From a candidate division Zixibacteria bacterium HGW-Zixibacteria-1 (GTDB lineage Bacteria > Zixibacteria > MSB-5A5 > GN15 > PGXB01): DNA of 33,687 nucleotides. Position 1 is the first letter of the stretch. Every line of letters starts with the position of its first letter. Positions 24,054-33,589 of the stretch are shown here, piece after piece. The notes below the pieces were generated by a model. That model was not told the origin of the DNA. It was given only the letters and a program-made list of their open reading frames with translations, and ran no database searches. Location of the stretch: positions 1-33,687 of the forward strand of contig PGXB01000040.1 in NCBI GenBank assembly GCA_002838945.1, in the 5' to 3' direction. Both the position numbers and the translations under genes were made by a program.

Positions 24054-26267
24054 ATGTCTCAGATTGTCTCAGTGATAGCCATCGTTTTTCTGCTGTCAGT
24101 GTCATCATTATTCGGCACGGATTTCAAGACCGCTATTGATTCCCTGAATAATTATTCACTTGACAGTCTGGGCGAAATCGAAGTGAATAATCTCGAACTG
24201 GAATTCAGGAACGTCACTGTTAATCTATATCAGGGGAAATTGTATCTTGGCGGACATATAAATGAACATCCGACTGCCGCGTTTTTTCTGGGTGAGGGGC
24301 GCTTTATCTTCAAGAGCAATGACCCGGCCGAAAAGCAGCAAATAGAAAGGTTTTATCGAAGCGATTCAGCCGATGTCGAGTTTGATCAACTATACATGGT
24401 CTTCCCGGCCAATTCCAAGGTGTCGAATCTATTTCCGGAGGGAGCCGAAAGAGTCGATCCCTCATATCGCGTCAAGACCCTGCTGAAAAAGATACGCTCG
24501 ATTCCCGACAGTAAATTTAAATACAATCTCGGGTTCCATCTTAACCGGGCCATTCTCGAAAACCGGCCGGATTTTCTGTGGGTTGATGTGCTGAAGGATG
24601 CTTACCAGCACACCATATATTTCTATGACCCATACGCCCGTGAACAAATAACGCTGTATAAATACACGTCGAACTTCAAAGAACCGCAGATTGTATCTTC
24701 AACCATGGACAGCCTGGCGGACGGATCTAATGACTATCCGATCGGGTATGACAATTTCCGTTATTACATCAATGTCGATATTTCGACTTATGCGAAATCC
24801 GAGATATCCTGTGATATTTACTGCCGAATCGAAACCGACAGCCTCAAGCAGCTTTCCTATATTATCCCGCCGGATTATAAAATCGATACGGTTTATGGCG
24901 ATGTGATCGATTTCATCAAGGATAAAGACCGGCCCGAACTGCTGTTTGACCTGTCGCGATTCTATTACCGGGGCGATACGGTAGAAGTTTCCATGAAATA
25001 CCGTTCCAATCTGTTTCGACATTATATGCAGCATGGTATCGTTCAATCCGACCTCACCCACTGGTATCCTTCCGTGGGTTATCGCAAACTCTCTGATTAT
25101 AATCTCCGGTTTACGATTGATCGGGGTTTCCATTTTATATGCGTCGGGGAGAAAGTCAAAGATACAATTGTCGGCGGACGGCAGATTCTGGAATATAAGA
25201 CACCCGGCCCGGTAGCATATGTCAGTTTTAATTATGGAAAGTTCGATTCGGTCGCGATTGACAACGCTCCGGTACCGATTACCATCGAGTATTATGACGG
25301 AATAAAGAAATCGCCGGTTTTTGGCAGCCCGGCGCTGGATAAGGTGACCGAAGATGTTTCGAGGGCGTTTACCTTTTTCTATGACAATTTCGGCCCCTAT
25401 CCGTACGATGACCTCGACGTGGCGGCCATGGCGGTCGGTTTCGGGCAGGGCTCGCCCGGATTGGTGCATCTATCCGAGATAACTTTCCAGCGTTCGCTGA
25501 AGGGCTTTGATGATAAATTCCGCGCCCATGAAATCGCTCATCAGTGGTGGGGGCATCTGGTCAACCCCGACAGCTATCGGGATATCTGGCTGTCCGAAGG
25601 GCTGTCGGAATATTCGGCGGCCCTGTATGTTCTTCTTGGGCGCCATGATGAAAAAACATTTCGGGAGATTTTGAAGGACTGGAAGAATAAAGTCATCCAG
25701 AGCGGTATGATAAACGACAAAAAATCGGTCGGTTACAAGGCCGGCCCGATCAGCCTTGGGTCGCGACTGGGTTCCGAACTGTCGCCGGGCGACTTCGAGG
25801 CCATTATCTATGATAAAGCGGCCTATGTGCTGCACATGCTGCGCTTCGAATTGGAACTGGAAGAATCGAGTCATGGCAGGTTTATTAAAATGCTGGCCGA
25901 TTATGCCGCCCGATATGCCGGCGGAAAAGCATCGACCGAGGATTTTATCAGTGTCGTATCACCATATCTCGGAGATCGAACCGGGCAATTTTTTGCCCAA
26001 TGGCTGTATGACTGGCGCCTTCCCAAAATAAAGAGCCAGTCGAAAATCAATAGTGAAGGTTCTTCGGAAATCGATATCGATGTTCATGAGGTGGGCGATA
26101 ATTTCGCCACGCCATATCCGGTCCGGTTTATTTTAAGCGATGGATCGAAAAATACGGTCGTATATAATATTCAAAAAGGGGAAAATCATTTTATCTACGA
26201 GGCGGGGAACGGATTAAAAGTCAAGGCGGTTAATTTTAATCAGGACCACGACATTCTGGAAAGATAA
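24054..26267 (+). CDS. Exported M1-family-type zinc metallopeptidase
   Basis: A 738-residue protein. I chose the ATG at 24054 because AAGGGG lies just upstream and a signal peptide starts there (MSQIVSVIAIVFLLSV); a TTG at 24018 is unlikely. The N-terminal 400 residues are beta-rich, as in M1 peptidases. The zinc site is HEIAHQWWGH (His492, Glu493, His496) with Glu515 eighteen residues later in LSEGLSE, the gluzincin pattern. A Tyr in IIYDKAAYVLHML matches the catalytic YEKG position. The canonical GAMEN aminopeptidase motif is absent: the equivalent place reads GFGQGSPGLVHLSE. It may be an altered aminopeptidase or an endopeptidase in the periplasm. LysE-type transporter gene 26283 follows after 15 bases. 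Confidence 0.88.
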   Translation: MSQIVSVIAIVFLLSVSSLFGTDFKTAIDSLNNYSLDSLGEIEVNNLELEFRNVTVNLYQGKLYLGGHINEHPTAAFFLGEGRFIFKSNDPAEKQQIERFYRSDSADVEFDQLYMVFPANSKVSNLFPEGAERVDPSYRVKTLLKKIRSIPDSKFKYNLGFHLNRAILENRPDFLWVDVLKDAYQHTIYFYDPYAREQITLYKYTSNFKEPQIVSSTMDSLADGSNDYPIGYDNFRYYINVDISTYAKSEISCDIYCRIETDSLKQLSYIIPPDYKIDTVYGDVIDFIKDKDRPELLFDLSRFYYRGDTVEVSMKYRSNLFRHYMQHGIVQSDLTHWYPSVGYRKLSDYNLRFTIDRGFHFICVGEKVKDTIVGGRQILEYKTPGPVAYVSFNYGKFDSVAIDNAPVPITIEYYDGIKKSPVFGSPALDKVTEDVSRAFTFFYDNFGPYPYDDLDVAAMAVGFGQGSPGLVHLSEITFQRSLKGFDDKFRAHEIAHQWWGHLVNPDSYRDIWLSEGLSEYSAALYVLLGRHDEKTFREILKDWKNKVIQSGMINDKKSVGYKAGPISLGSRLGSELSPGDFEAIIYDKAAYVLHMLRFELELEESSHGRFIKMLADYAARYAGGKASTEDFISVVSPYLGDRTGQFFAQWLYDWRLPKIKSQSKINSEGSSEIDIDVHEVGDNFATPYPVRFILSDGSKNTVVYNIQKGENHFIYEAGNGLKVKAVNFNQDHDILER

Positions 26268-26282
26268 AGGGTTTAATCAGAC

Positions 26283-26921
26283 ATGGAATTATGGTCGCTG
26301 TTTCTTTCGGCCTTTATCGTCGGATTTTCGGGCGCCTTGATGCCGGGGCCGCTGCTGGCGGTCGATATTGCCGAAACACCGCGCAGGGGCATGATAACCG
26401 GGCCGATAATTGTGCTCGGCCATGCCATCGCCGAACTGGCCGTGGTGATCTTGCTGTCGGTGGGCCTGGCCGCCCTGGCCAAGGATCAAGTCGTTAGTAA
26501 TGTGATCGGCATTGTCGGCGGGGCCATGTTGATCCTGATGGCCATCGGCATGTTTCGCCAGCTTAAAAAAGCCGGAATTGAAACAGCCATCGAATCCGGT
26601 GATGCCAAAAAGACCGGACGACTGGTTCTTGATGGAATCATAACCTCGCTATCGAATCCCTTCTGGTTTGTCTGGTGGGCCACGACCGGGTCCGCTTTTC
26701 TGGTGCAGTCATTACGGCATGGCATTGTCGGTCCGCCGGTTTTTTATATCGGGCATATTCTCTCCGACCTGGTCTGGTACAGCCTGGTCAGTATTCTTAT
26801 CTGGAAAGGGCGAAAAATGATTGTCGGAACCGGATACAAAATTCTTATCGCGGTCTGTGCCCTTTTTCTTCTTTATCTTGGCGGAATGTTCATTTATTCC
26901 GGAATTACCGGTTCCATCTGA
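26283..26921 (+). CDS. LysE/RhtB-family amino-acid exporter
   Basis: A 212-residue inner-membrane protein with about six hydrophobic segments. The N-terminal family motif is visible as GFSGALMPGPLLAV, and SNPFWFVWWATTG matches the conserved NP-region of LysE-type exporters. These proteins export amino acids or related small molecules; the substrate cannot be told. It starts 15 bases after the M1 peptidase stop and may be co-transcribed with it. If so, a link of peptide breakdown with amino-acid efflux is conceivable, but that is only inference. The ribosome binding site is weak, consistent with coupling to the upstream gene. Confidence 0.85.
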   Translation: MELWSLFLSAFIVGFSGALMPGPLLAVDIAETPRRGMITGPIIVLGHAIAELAVVILLSVGLAALAKDQVVSNVIGIVGGAMLILMAIGMFRQLKKAGIETAIESGDAKKTGRLVLDGIITSLSNPFWFVWWATTGSAFLVQSLRHGIVGPPVFYIGHILSDLVWYSLVSILIWKGRKMIVGTGYKILIAVCALFLLYLGGMFIYSGITGSI

Positions 26922-27080
26922 ATCTGCCGGCGACTTGTAACTGTAAGTGAAACAACATGAATCCGGGGGGCTGAAAAAAACATTGGTGATGCCCGTTTTT
27001 TGAGTTTTATACCGGCCGAAAATTTGTTAAAATGAACAGGCAACTTGTACGACTGAAAATTTAACTGCTGATGATATAAA

Positions 27081-30000
27081 ATGAAATTTTCCAATTTTGT
27101 CCACCTGCATACGCACAGCCAATACTCGCTTCTGGACGGGGCCTGCAAAATTGACCCGTTGATAGAACTGGCCAAAAAACACCGCATGCCGGCGCTGGCT
27201 ATCACCGACCACGGCAACCTCTTCGGCGCCGCCGAATTCTACAAAAAGGCCACCCGGGCCGGGATCAAACCGATTATCGGCACCGAAGCTTATGTCGCCG
27301 CCGGGTCACGCTTCGACAAAAAACCCTCCGGCAAATATCCCGATGGCGGCTTTCATCTGGTTCTGCTGGCCAAAAACCGAACCGGTTACAAGAACTTAAT
27401 CAAGCTGTCATCGGCCGGTTTTCTCGAAGGCTTCTATCATCGGCCCCGCATTGATAAAGAGCTTCTGCGCGAACATTCCGAAGGGCTCTTCGCCCTCACC
27501 GCCTGCCTGAAGGGCGAAGTCAACTGGAACCTGCTTCATAGCAATGTCGATGCCGCCGTGCAGGCGGCGCTGGAACTCCGGGATATCTTCGGCGAAGGTA
27601 ATTTTTTCCTCGAAATGCAGAATCATGGCCTGGAAAAGGAAGAGATGCTGATTCCCATGATTAATACTATCCACCGCCAGACCGGGATTCCGCTGGTGGC
27701 CACCAACGACTGCCATTACCTGAATCGCGAGGATTGGGAGGCACATGACGCCCTCCTCTGTATTCAGACCGGTAAGCTTGTCTCCGACCGCGAACGAATG
27801 CGCTATAACACCGACCAGATTTATTTCAAATCGGCCGAGGAAATGACGGAATTGTTTACCGAATTCCCCGAGGCGCTCGAAAATACGATCAAAATCGCCG
27901 AAGCCTGTAACCTCGAGATGGAAATGGGCCATTTACATCTGCCGCATTTCCCGATTCCGGAACCTCATAAGGATGCCGATGAGTATGTCCGCTACCTGGC
28001 CGAGCAGGGACTCACTGAGCGTTATAAAAAAACAACCGACGAATTAAAAAAACGGCTCGATTATGAATTGGGAATTATCAACCAGATGGGTTTTGCCGGG
28101 TATTTCCTGATTGTCAAAGACTTTATCGACTATGCCCGGACCGTCAATGTGCCGGTCGGACCGGGAAGAGGTTCCGCCGCCGGATCGCTGGTTTCCTACT
28201 GCCTCGGTATTACCAATATCGACCCCATTAAATATTCGCTGCTCTTTGAACGCTTTCTCAATCCCGAACGAATTTCCATGCCGGATATCGATATTGATTT
28301 CGCCGACCGCGGCCGGGACAAAATTATCGAGTACGTCGTCAAAAAGTACAAGGAAGAAAATGTCTGCCAGATCATCACCTTCGGCACGATGGCGGCGCGC
28401 GGGGTCATTCGTGATGTCGGACGCGTTCTGGGGGTTCCGTATTCGGATGTGGACAAGATTGCCAAGATGGTGCCGTTCGCGGTCAAAATGACCCTGGAGC
28501 AGGCCCTGGTCGATAATCCTGATCTCAAGGATCTTTATGAAAAGGATGTCCGTGTCAAAAAGCTGATTGACCTGTCGAAGACGCTTGAGGGACTGGCGCG
28601 TCATGCCTCGACCCATGCCGCCGGTGTAGTTATCGCACCGTCAAACCTGACCGACTTTATACCGCTTTTCAAAGGATCCAAGGGCGAAATAACGACTCAG
28701 TTCGATATGAAGATGACCGAAGAAATCGGCCTTCTGAAGATGGATTTTCTCGGCCTCCGAACCCTGACCGTTATACAGGATTGCCTGAAAATGATCAGTG
28801 AGAACGATGACAAGGAAATCGACATCGATGCCATTGATCTGGGCGATAAAAAGGTTTACAAGCTGTTCACCCGCGGCGATACCGTCGGCATTTTCCAGTT
28901 CGAATCCCCCGGCATGCGTGACTATCTTCGGAAACTGAAACCGGAGAATCTGACCGACCTCACCGTCATGAATGCTCTCTATCGTCCGGGTCCGCTCGAT
29001 TCCGGTATGATCGATGTTTATATCGATCGCAAGCATGGTCGTCAGAAGGTTGAGTTCCTGCATCCCAAACTGGAAAAAATTCTGAAGGACACCTATGGCG
29101 TCATCGTCTTCCAGGAACAGGTGCTTCAAATCGCCAATTCGCTGGCCGGCTACTCGATGGGCAAGGCCGATTTCCTTCGCAAGGCCATGGGCAAAAAAGT
29201 GGCCGAATTGATGGCGGTGCAGAAAAAAGAATTCCTGGATGGCTGCGACAAGCAAAAAATCGACCCTAAAATAGCTTCGGCGGTATTCGATCAGATCGAG
29301 ACCTTCGCCCGCTACGGCTTTAATAAGGCCCACGCGACCGGATATGCTTATGTAGCTTATCAATGCGCCTACCTGAAAGCGCATTACCCGCTCGAATTCA
29401 TGGCCGCCAATATGACCTCCGAAATGGATTCTTCCGACAGAATTTATGTTCTGATGGAAGAATGTCGGAAGATGAATATTGTCGTCCTGCCGCCCGACGT
29501 GAATGAATCCGAAAAGGGTTTCAGTGTCAGCGACAAGAAAATCAGATTCGGCCTGTGGGCGGTCAAGAATGTTGGCGAGGCGGCGGTCGAGGCCATTGTC
29601 GAGGCCCGTGCCGAAGGCGGCCCGTTCGTCAGCTTCGCCGATTTTGTCAGCCGCGTCAGTCTCAAAAGTCTTAACCGCCGAACCGTGGAATCATTGATCG
29701 CCGCCGGTGCCATGGACACTATTCCGGGTAACCGGGCCCAGAAAACGACCGCAGTCGAGGCTATGCTGGAATTCGGCCAGAAGGTCCAGACCCGATCCAA
29801 CACCGCCGACCTGTTTGCCGGCGTGGGTGAAGCGGTCGTTCGCAAAGAACCGGAATTACCCCCTGATCCGGACTGGTCCATCTCGAAAAAACTGGCCTCC
29901 GAAAAAGAGATGCTGGGATTCTATGTGTCGGGACATCCGCTCGATCGTTTCCGCTCCGAACTGATTGCTTTCGGAACCGCCGATACCGAACGAATGCAGG

Positions 30001-30518
30001 CGGTCAAAGACGGACGTGAGGTCCGCCTGGGCGGCATCATTTCAACCATCAAGCTGATGAATGATAAACGCGGCAATCGGATGGCCTTCGTTACGCTTGA
30101 AGATTTCAAGGGAACCACCGAGATGATTATTTTCTCGGATTGTTACGATAAGGGAAAAGAGCATATTTTCGAAGACAATATTGTCATGATGCAGGGACGT
30201 GTCTCCACCAGGGAAGGCGAAGCTCCCAAAGTGATCGTCAATGATTTGTATCCGCTGGATTCACTTTCTGAACGATTCGACTGTCAGTTGGTCATCAAAC
30301 TGGATGAGGACACGCCCGAGCGAAAGCTGACTGCCGTCGAAACGGCTCTGAGTAAAAATGAGGGAAAGACGCCGGTCATTTTTGCCGCCCGCCGAAACGG
30401 CGATGAATATTTTATTCGATCAAAACGTTTTTTGGTCGCACCCAATCAAAAATTACTGCTTAAGCTTAAAGAGATTCTCGGCGATTCTTCCGTTTATTTA
30501 CAGCCGCCGAACAAATAA
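27081..30518 (+). CDS. dnaE: DNA polymerase III alpha subunit
   Basis: A 1145-residue replicative polymerase. The PHP domain opens with FVHLHTHSQYSLLDGAC and LAITDHGNLFGAAEFY, with its metal-ligand residues largely present. The polymerase active site has PGRGSAAGSLVSYCLGI, and PDIDIDFADRGRD with Asp402 and Asp404, close to E. coli numbering. Further conserved stretches are RHASTHAAGVVIAP, FQFESPGMRDYLRKL, ALYRPGPLDSGMI and KAHATGYAYVAYQ. Near 935-950 is GFYVSGHPLDRF. The OB domain (about 980-1060) reads VRLGGIISTIKLMNDKRGN. This is the DnaE1 type and lacks an internal exonuclease. About 158 bases without a recognised gene precede it. Confidence 0.97.
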   Translation: MKFSNFVHLHTHSQYSLLDGACKIDPLIELAKKHRMPALAITDHGNLFGAAEFYKKATRAGIKPIIGTEAYVAAGSRFDKKPSGKYPDGGFHLVLLAKNRTGYKNLIKLSSAGFLEGFYHRPRIDKELLREHSEGLFALTACLKGEVNWNLLHSNVDAAVQAALELRDIFGEGNFFLEMQNHGLEKEEMLIPMINTIHRQTGIPLVATNDCHYLNREDWEAHDALLCIQTGKLVSDRERMRYNTDQIYFKSAEEMTELFTEFPEALENTIKIAEACNLEMEMGHLHLPHFPIPEPHKDADEYVRYLAEQGLTERYKKTTDELKKRLDYELGIINQMGFAGYFLIVKDFIDYARTVNVPVGPGRGSAAGSLVSYCLGITNIDPIKYSLLFERFLNPERISMPDIDIDFADRGRDKIIEYVVKKYKEENVCQIITFGTMAARGVIRDVGRVLGVPYSDVDKIAKMVPFAVKMTLEQALVDNPDLKDLYEKDVRVKKLIDLSKTLEGLARHASTHAAGVVIAPSNLTDFIPLFKGSKGEITTQFDMKMTEEIGLLKMDFLGLRTLTVIQDCLKMISENDDKEIDIDAIDLGDKKVYKLFTRGDTVGIFQFESPGMRDYLRKLKPENLTDLTVMNALYRPGPLDSGMIDVYIDRKHGRQKVEFLHPKLEKILKDTYGVIVFQEQVLQIANSLAGYSMGKADFLRKAMGKKVAELMAVQKKEFLDGCDKQKIDPKIASAVFDQIETFARYGFNKAHATGYAYVAYQCAYLKAHYPLEFMAANMTSEMDSSDRIYVLMEECRKMNIVVLPPDVNESEKGFSVSDKKIRFGLWAVKNVGEAAVEAIVEARAEGGPFVSFADFVSRVSLKSLNRRTVESLIAAGAMDTIPGNRAQKTTAVEAMLEFGQKVQTRSNTADLFAGVGEAVVRKEPELPPDPDWSISKKLASEKEMLGFYVSGHPLDRFRSELIAFGTADTERMQAVKDGREVRLGGIISTIKLMNDKRGNRMAFVTLEDFKGTTEMIIFSDCYDKGKEHIFEDNIVMMQGRVSTREGEAPKVIVNDLYPLDSLSERFDCQLVIKLDEDTPERKLTAVETALSKNEGKTPVIFAARRNGDEYFIRSKRFLVAPNQKLLLKLKEILGDSSVYLQPPNK

Positions 30519-30593
30519 AAAGAACTTTTATAAATCGAATTTTGTTTTATATTGTAAAATTGGATAGAAATTGTTCAAAATAAGGTGGTCGAT

Positions 30594-31151
30594 ATGAAAA
30601 GACTTCTTGGCCTGTTGTTGGTATTCGCGTTGGTTTTTGCGGTTACGGCGGCGGGAGAAAACGACAAAAAGGAATCCGATAATAACCAGAAGGCGCCCGA
30701 AAAGGCCAAAGAGATTAACTGGGTCCGTTATGATGAAGGTTTGAAAACCGCCAAAGCGGCGGGCAAACATGTCCTGGTTAATTTTACCACAGCCTGGTGC
30801 GGTTACTGCAAAAAAATGAATGCGACAACTTTCAAGGAGCCGGATATTATCGATATGCTGACCGACAACTTTGTCGCGATTAAAGTGGATGGCGATTCCA
30901 AACAGGAACTGGATATCGATGGATATAAAATCACCGAACGCGACCTGAGCCGCGCCGAGTACCGGGTTCAGGGATACCCCGCTTACTGGTTTTTGAAACC
31001 CAATGGCGAACGCCTGGGGGTTCTGCCCGGTTATCAGGAGGCCGGCACTTTTATGGATGTCCTCTATTTTATGAAAGAGGCTCTCTATGATAAGATGAGC
31101 TTCGAAGATTATATTAAGAACGGCGGCCGAAAGGCTTTTGCCAAAAAGTAA
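30594..31151 (+). CDS. Exported thioredoxin-like protein
   Basis: A 185-residue protein with a signal peptide (MKRLLGLLLVFALVFAVTAA) and a single thioredoxin-fold domain. The active site is VNFTTAWCGYCKKMNATTF (CxxC), followed by FVAIKVDGDSKQELD and a cis-Pro region YPAYWFLKPNGE. It resembles the thioredoxin_7/DUF255-like exported group, and likely reduces or forms disulfides outside the cytoplasm. The ATG at 30594 has GGTGG upstream; a GTG at 30585 lies inside that site. It is followed after 12 bases by a TlpA-like gene, so both are probably one operon, closed by a terminator. Confidence 0.9.
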   Translation: MKRLLGLLLVFALVFAVTAAGENDKKESDNNQKAPEKAKEINWVRYDEGLKTAKAAGKHVLVNFTTAWCGYCKKMNATTFKEPDIIDMLTDNFVAIKVDGDSKQELDIDGYKITERDLSRAEYRVQGYPAYWFLKPNGERLGVLPGYQEAGTFMDVLYFMKEALYDKMSFEDYIKNGGRKAFAKK

Positions 31152-31163
31152 ACAGGAGGATTG

Positions 31164-31682
31164 ATGAAAAAAGATATTATTGCAATTTTTAGTTTTGCAT
31201 TACTGGTATTGTTCATGATTTCATGTTCATCTTCATCGGATAAAGGAAGCGGCGCCAATTCTGCCGTAAAATCCGAACTGGCCAATCTGACCGCCTATGA
31301 TATCGACGGCAATGCCCGCTCGTTTGGCGAATTTGTCGGCAAAAAAGCTTTAATTATCAATTTCTGGGGCACCTGGTGCCCGCCCTGCAAACGTGAAATG
31401 CCCGATTTGAAAAAAATATACGATGAATATAAGGGCCAGGGACTCGAAATTATCGGTCTGGTCGTCAGAAGCACCCCGCAACAGGTTAAGGATTTTTCCG
31501 CGCAGTACGGCTATGACTGGGTGATGATGATGGCCGATGCCAATAACAGCAAAGTGCTCAAACTGGGTTCCGGAGTTCCCTATACTGTCTTTATTGATCG
31601 CAAGGGGAACGTCCTCAGCGAAACCTTTACCGGTATGCGCAACTATAATGATTTCAAGCGGATGGTCGAACAGATTATATGA
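31164..31682 (+). CDS. TlpA/ResA-like thioredoxin lipoprotein
   Basis: A 172-residue predicted lipoprotein (signal ending LFMISC, Cys21) of the AhpC-TSA/Redoxin type. The active site is LIINFWGTWCPPCKREMPDL (CPPC), typical of TlpA/ResA proteins that keep envelope thiols reduced, for example for cytochrome c maturation. The cis-Pro region is GVPYTVFIDRKGNV. AGGAGG precedes the ATG at 31164. It is the second gene of a pair with 30594-31151, two membrane-side redox proteins that may pass electrons between partners. No cytochrome biogenesis gene is in the window to confirm the job. Confidence 0.92.
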   Translation: MKKDIIAIFSFALLVLFMISCSSSSDKGSGANSAVKSELANLTAYDIDGNARSFGEFVGKKALIINFWGTWCPPCKREMPDLKKIYDEYKGQGLEIIGLVVRSTPQQVKDFSAQYGYDWVMMMADANNSKVLKLGSGVPYTVFIDRKGNVLSETFTGMRNYNDFKRMVEQII

Positions 31683-31701
31683 TAATCGATATATAAAATA
31701 T

Positions 31702-31730
31702 AAGCGGCGTCATCTGACGCCGCTTTTTTT
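31702..31730 (+). terminator. Rho-independent terminator
   Basis: AAGCGGCGTCA (31702-31712) pairs with TGACGCCGCTT (31715-31725), and T7 follows. It ends the thioredoxin operon and may also serve the converging porin gene. Confidence 0.9.
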
Positions 31731-31749
31731 ATACCTTGTGTCCCAAAGA

Positions 31750-32799
31750 TTACAATGCTATCTGGCAGAGAACCTGAAAGATATAATCCATGTCGTCGTT
31801 TTCATCGTCGATTATTTCATAATTGATCCGGATCATCTGGTCCCTGGCGAAACTGTAGCCAAACATAAGCGTCGCTCTTTTCCAATTATCGACTTCCGGC
31901 GCCAGCGCATCGGGATTATAAAAATCATAGCGCAGCCCGAGCTCGATTTCTCTGGTGAAGAAATAGGAGCCGTAAAGGTAATATCCCCACGGCTCGGGGT
32001 CGCGGCCCGGCGCTTCATAGATAGCCGTGATCAGCTCGCCCTGAAGCCTGAAATCCCTGTCGTTGATCTTGTTGACCCAGACGAAATCGAATCCGAAAGC
32101 GCTTTCCGAGAGCCCCCGGTCGTCGGTCGCACTGACCGATTTACCCTGAAAATATGATACCCCCAGTTTCAGCCCCGACGGGGTGTTGAGGTTGCCGTGC
32201 ACGACGACATCCTTATGATCGTTGTCATCGGTGGTGTTGATTCCGTTACCGTTCATCAGCATGAAATTATAATTCGCCGAGTAATCACGGTCGAACTCAT
32301 GCCGGCCGGCCGCCTCGATACCGATATCCCGATAAACGCCGCTTTCTTCATCGACACCCTTGCGCCCCATCTCTTTGACAATGGCCTCGGTTACATAACT
32401 GGGGTTGATAAATTTCCAGTACACGATCCCCGGGTATGCCTCGATACCGAAGGGGTACTTGAACTGGCCGACCCGGATCCCGAATTCTTTGCCGATCTTA
32501 TATCCGATCCAGGCCTGATACAGTTTGGGGTCGAAAGTGGAGCCCTGCAATGCTTCGATCATCAAATGATATTCGATGTCGGTAGTTGCCTCACCGAAAA
32601 ATCCAAAGCGGGCGCTCCTGAAAATAAATGAGGGACTGGTATCATTGTCATCCTCGGTCAATAGACCGGTCTGCAGCCAGACAAACGGCTTGATATCCGA
32701 AGTCGTCGAGCCGCGTTTCTGGGCATTAACCGCCAGACCGCCCGTCAGCAATATGATAACGGCCAGAATGACGGCGGTTCTGAGAACGTGGTTTTTCAT
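31750..32799 (-). CDS. OprO/OprP-like outer-membrane porin
   Basis: A 349-residue beta-barrel protein with a signal peptide (about 1-27, ending AVNAQ) and GGGAGG upstream of the ATG. The barrel has alternating strands typical of the phosphate-selective porin O/P family: FIFRSARFGFFGEATTDIEY, AWIGYKIGKEFGIRVGQFKY, and long Tyr/Phe-rich strands such as EIELGLRYDFYNPDA and LMFGYSFARDQMIRINYEII. It ends in CQIAL rather than the usual aromatic residue, a small oddity. The family passes phosphate or anions, but many members outside Pseudomonas have other substrates, so the specificity is open. Confidence 0.8.
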   Translation of the reverse strand: MKNHVLRTAVILAVIILLTGGLAVNAQKRGSTTSDIKPFVWLQTGLLTEDDNDTSPSFIFRSARFGFFGEATTDIEYHLMIEALQGSTFDPKLYQAWIGYKIGKEFGIRVGQFKYPFGIEAYPGIVYWKFINPSYVTEAIVKEMGRKGVDEESGVYRDIGIEAAGRHEFDRDYSANYNFMLMNGNGINTTDDNDHKDVVVHGNLNTPSGLKLGVSYFQGKSVSATDDRGLSESAFGFDFVWVNKINDRDFRLQGELITAIYEAPGRDPEPWGYYLYGSYFFTREIELGLRYDFYNPDALAPEVDNWKRATLMFGYSFARDQMIRINYEIIDDENDDMDYIFQVLCQIAL

Positions 32800-33231
32800 A
32801 AAAACCTCCCGATTATAAAAGTTAGATTATTAGATATCTTTTCAAAAGAGCCGGGCCGGCCATAAACGATCCTCCCGCATTATTCAGCAAGTGCCGGCCA
32901 CATTTCCATAAATAAAATAAAAAACGACATTGTGCAATTCAACAAAAAATGTGAGTGCGCTTATGGCCCGGCCATTTAAGAAGCCATGTTGCCGGGTGCC
33001 CCACAGCCTGCTATTTGATGTCTTGTCAGGTCCTGTTTCCCGCTTTCGGCGGGGAATGTGACCTGACAGCCCCAATTTTCCCCTTGCTATTTCCTCAAAA
33101 TTTCATATCTTCCTTAAGTGGATTACCCCATCTTTGAATGGCGGCCCGGCAAAAAATCGAAGGGAAAAGAGGGACGGGCGGATGTGGACAGGTTTCATGT
33201 GCCATAAAGGGTCTGCCGCGCACAAAATAGG
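32800..33231. other. Intergenic region with a large REP-like palindrome
   Basis: No gene is supported. TGTCAGGTC (33024-33032) pairs perfectly with GACCTGACA (33060-33068), and inside it TTCCCGC and GCGGGGAA pair with a one-base bulge. The inner part matches the palindromes at 70-150. GGCCGGCCATAA (about 32855) and TTATGGCCCGGCC (about 32961) form an imperfect inverted repeat. A weak TTGCTA-N16-TATCTT (33084-33111) could be a promoter for 33232. Confidence 0.55.
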
Positions 33232-33585
33232 ATGATGAAACACAAGAAATTAACTAAAATTGTTCTGGTTTTAGTAATATCTATTATGGTGTTTGTTATT
33301 ATTGGTATAGTAATACACCGCAAGAGAGCATACTATTATGAGGATCTATTTTCAAGAATTACGCCTGGAATGTCGAAAAAGGAAATTGTGGCAATTATTG
33401 GTGAACCGGCTTATGCTGATACAAGTGGCTCGGAATATGATATTTGGTATTATGATGTACCATCCTTATTTTCAGAAATGCCCAGTTGTTATTTTGAAAA
33501 GAAAGATAGTGTTCTGGCAAGGTTTTGGTGGGAAAATATAGACATCTCGTTACCGATTGACAGCATGCGCATTCTGGGTAGGTAG
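33232..33585 (+). CDS. Small membrane-anchored protein with BamE/SmpA-like motif
   Basis: A 117-residue protein with one N-terminal transmembrane helix (about 8-27) and a soluble part. ITPGMSKKEIVAIIGEPAYAD followed by WYYD resembles the conserved core of SmpA/BamE and related lipoprotein domains (GMSKxxVxxLLGxP), but there is no lipobox Cys. The gene is visibly more AT-rich than its neighbours, hinting at recent acquisition. The ATG at 33232 is followed by a second ATG. An IS3-type element end begins 4 bases after the stop, so the natural 3' end may have been altered. Confidence 0.65.
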   Translation: MMKHKKLTKIVLVLVISIMVFVIIGIVIHRKRAYYYEDLFSRITPGMSKKEIVAIIGEPAYADTSGSEYDIWYYDVPSLFSEMPSCYFEKKDSVLARFWWENIDISLPIDSMRILGR

Positions 33586-33589
33586 AAAC

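Noticed and set aside
24699-25469. 256-codon minus-strand frame inside the M1 peptidase gene
   Set aside because: It overlaps a well-supported peptidase and has no recognisable motif.
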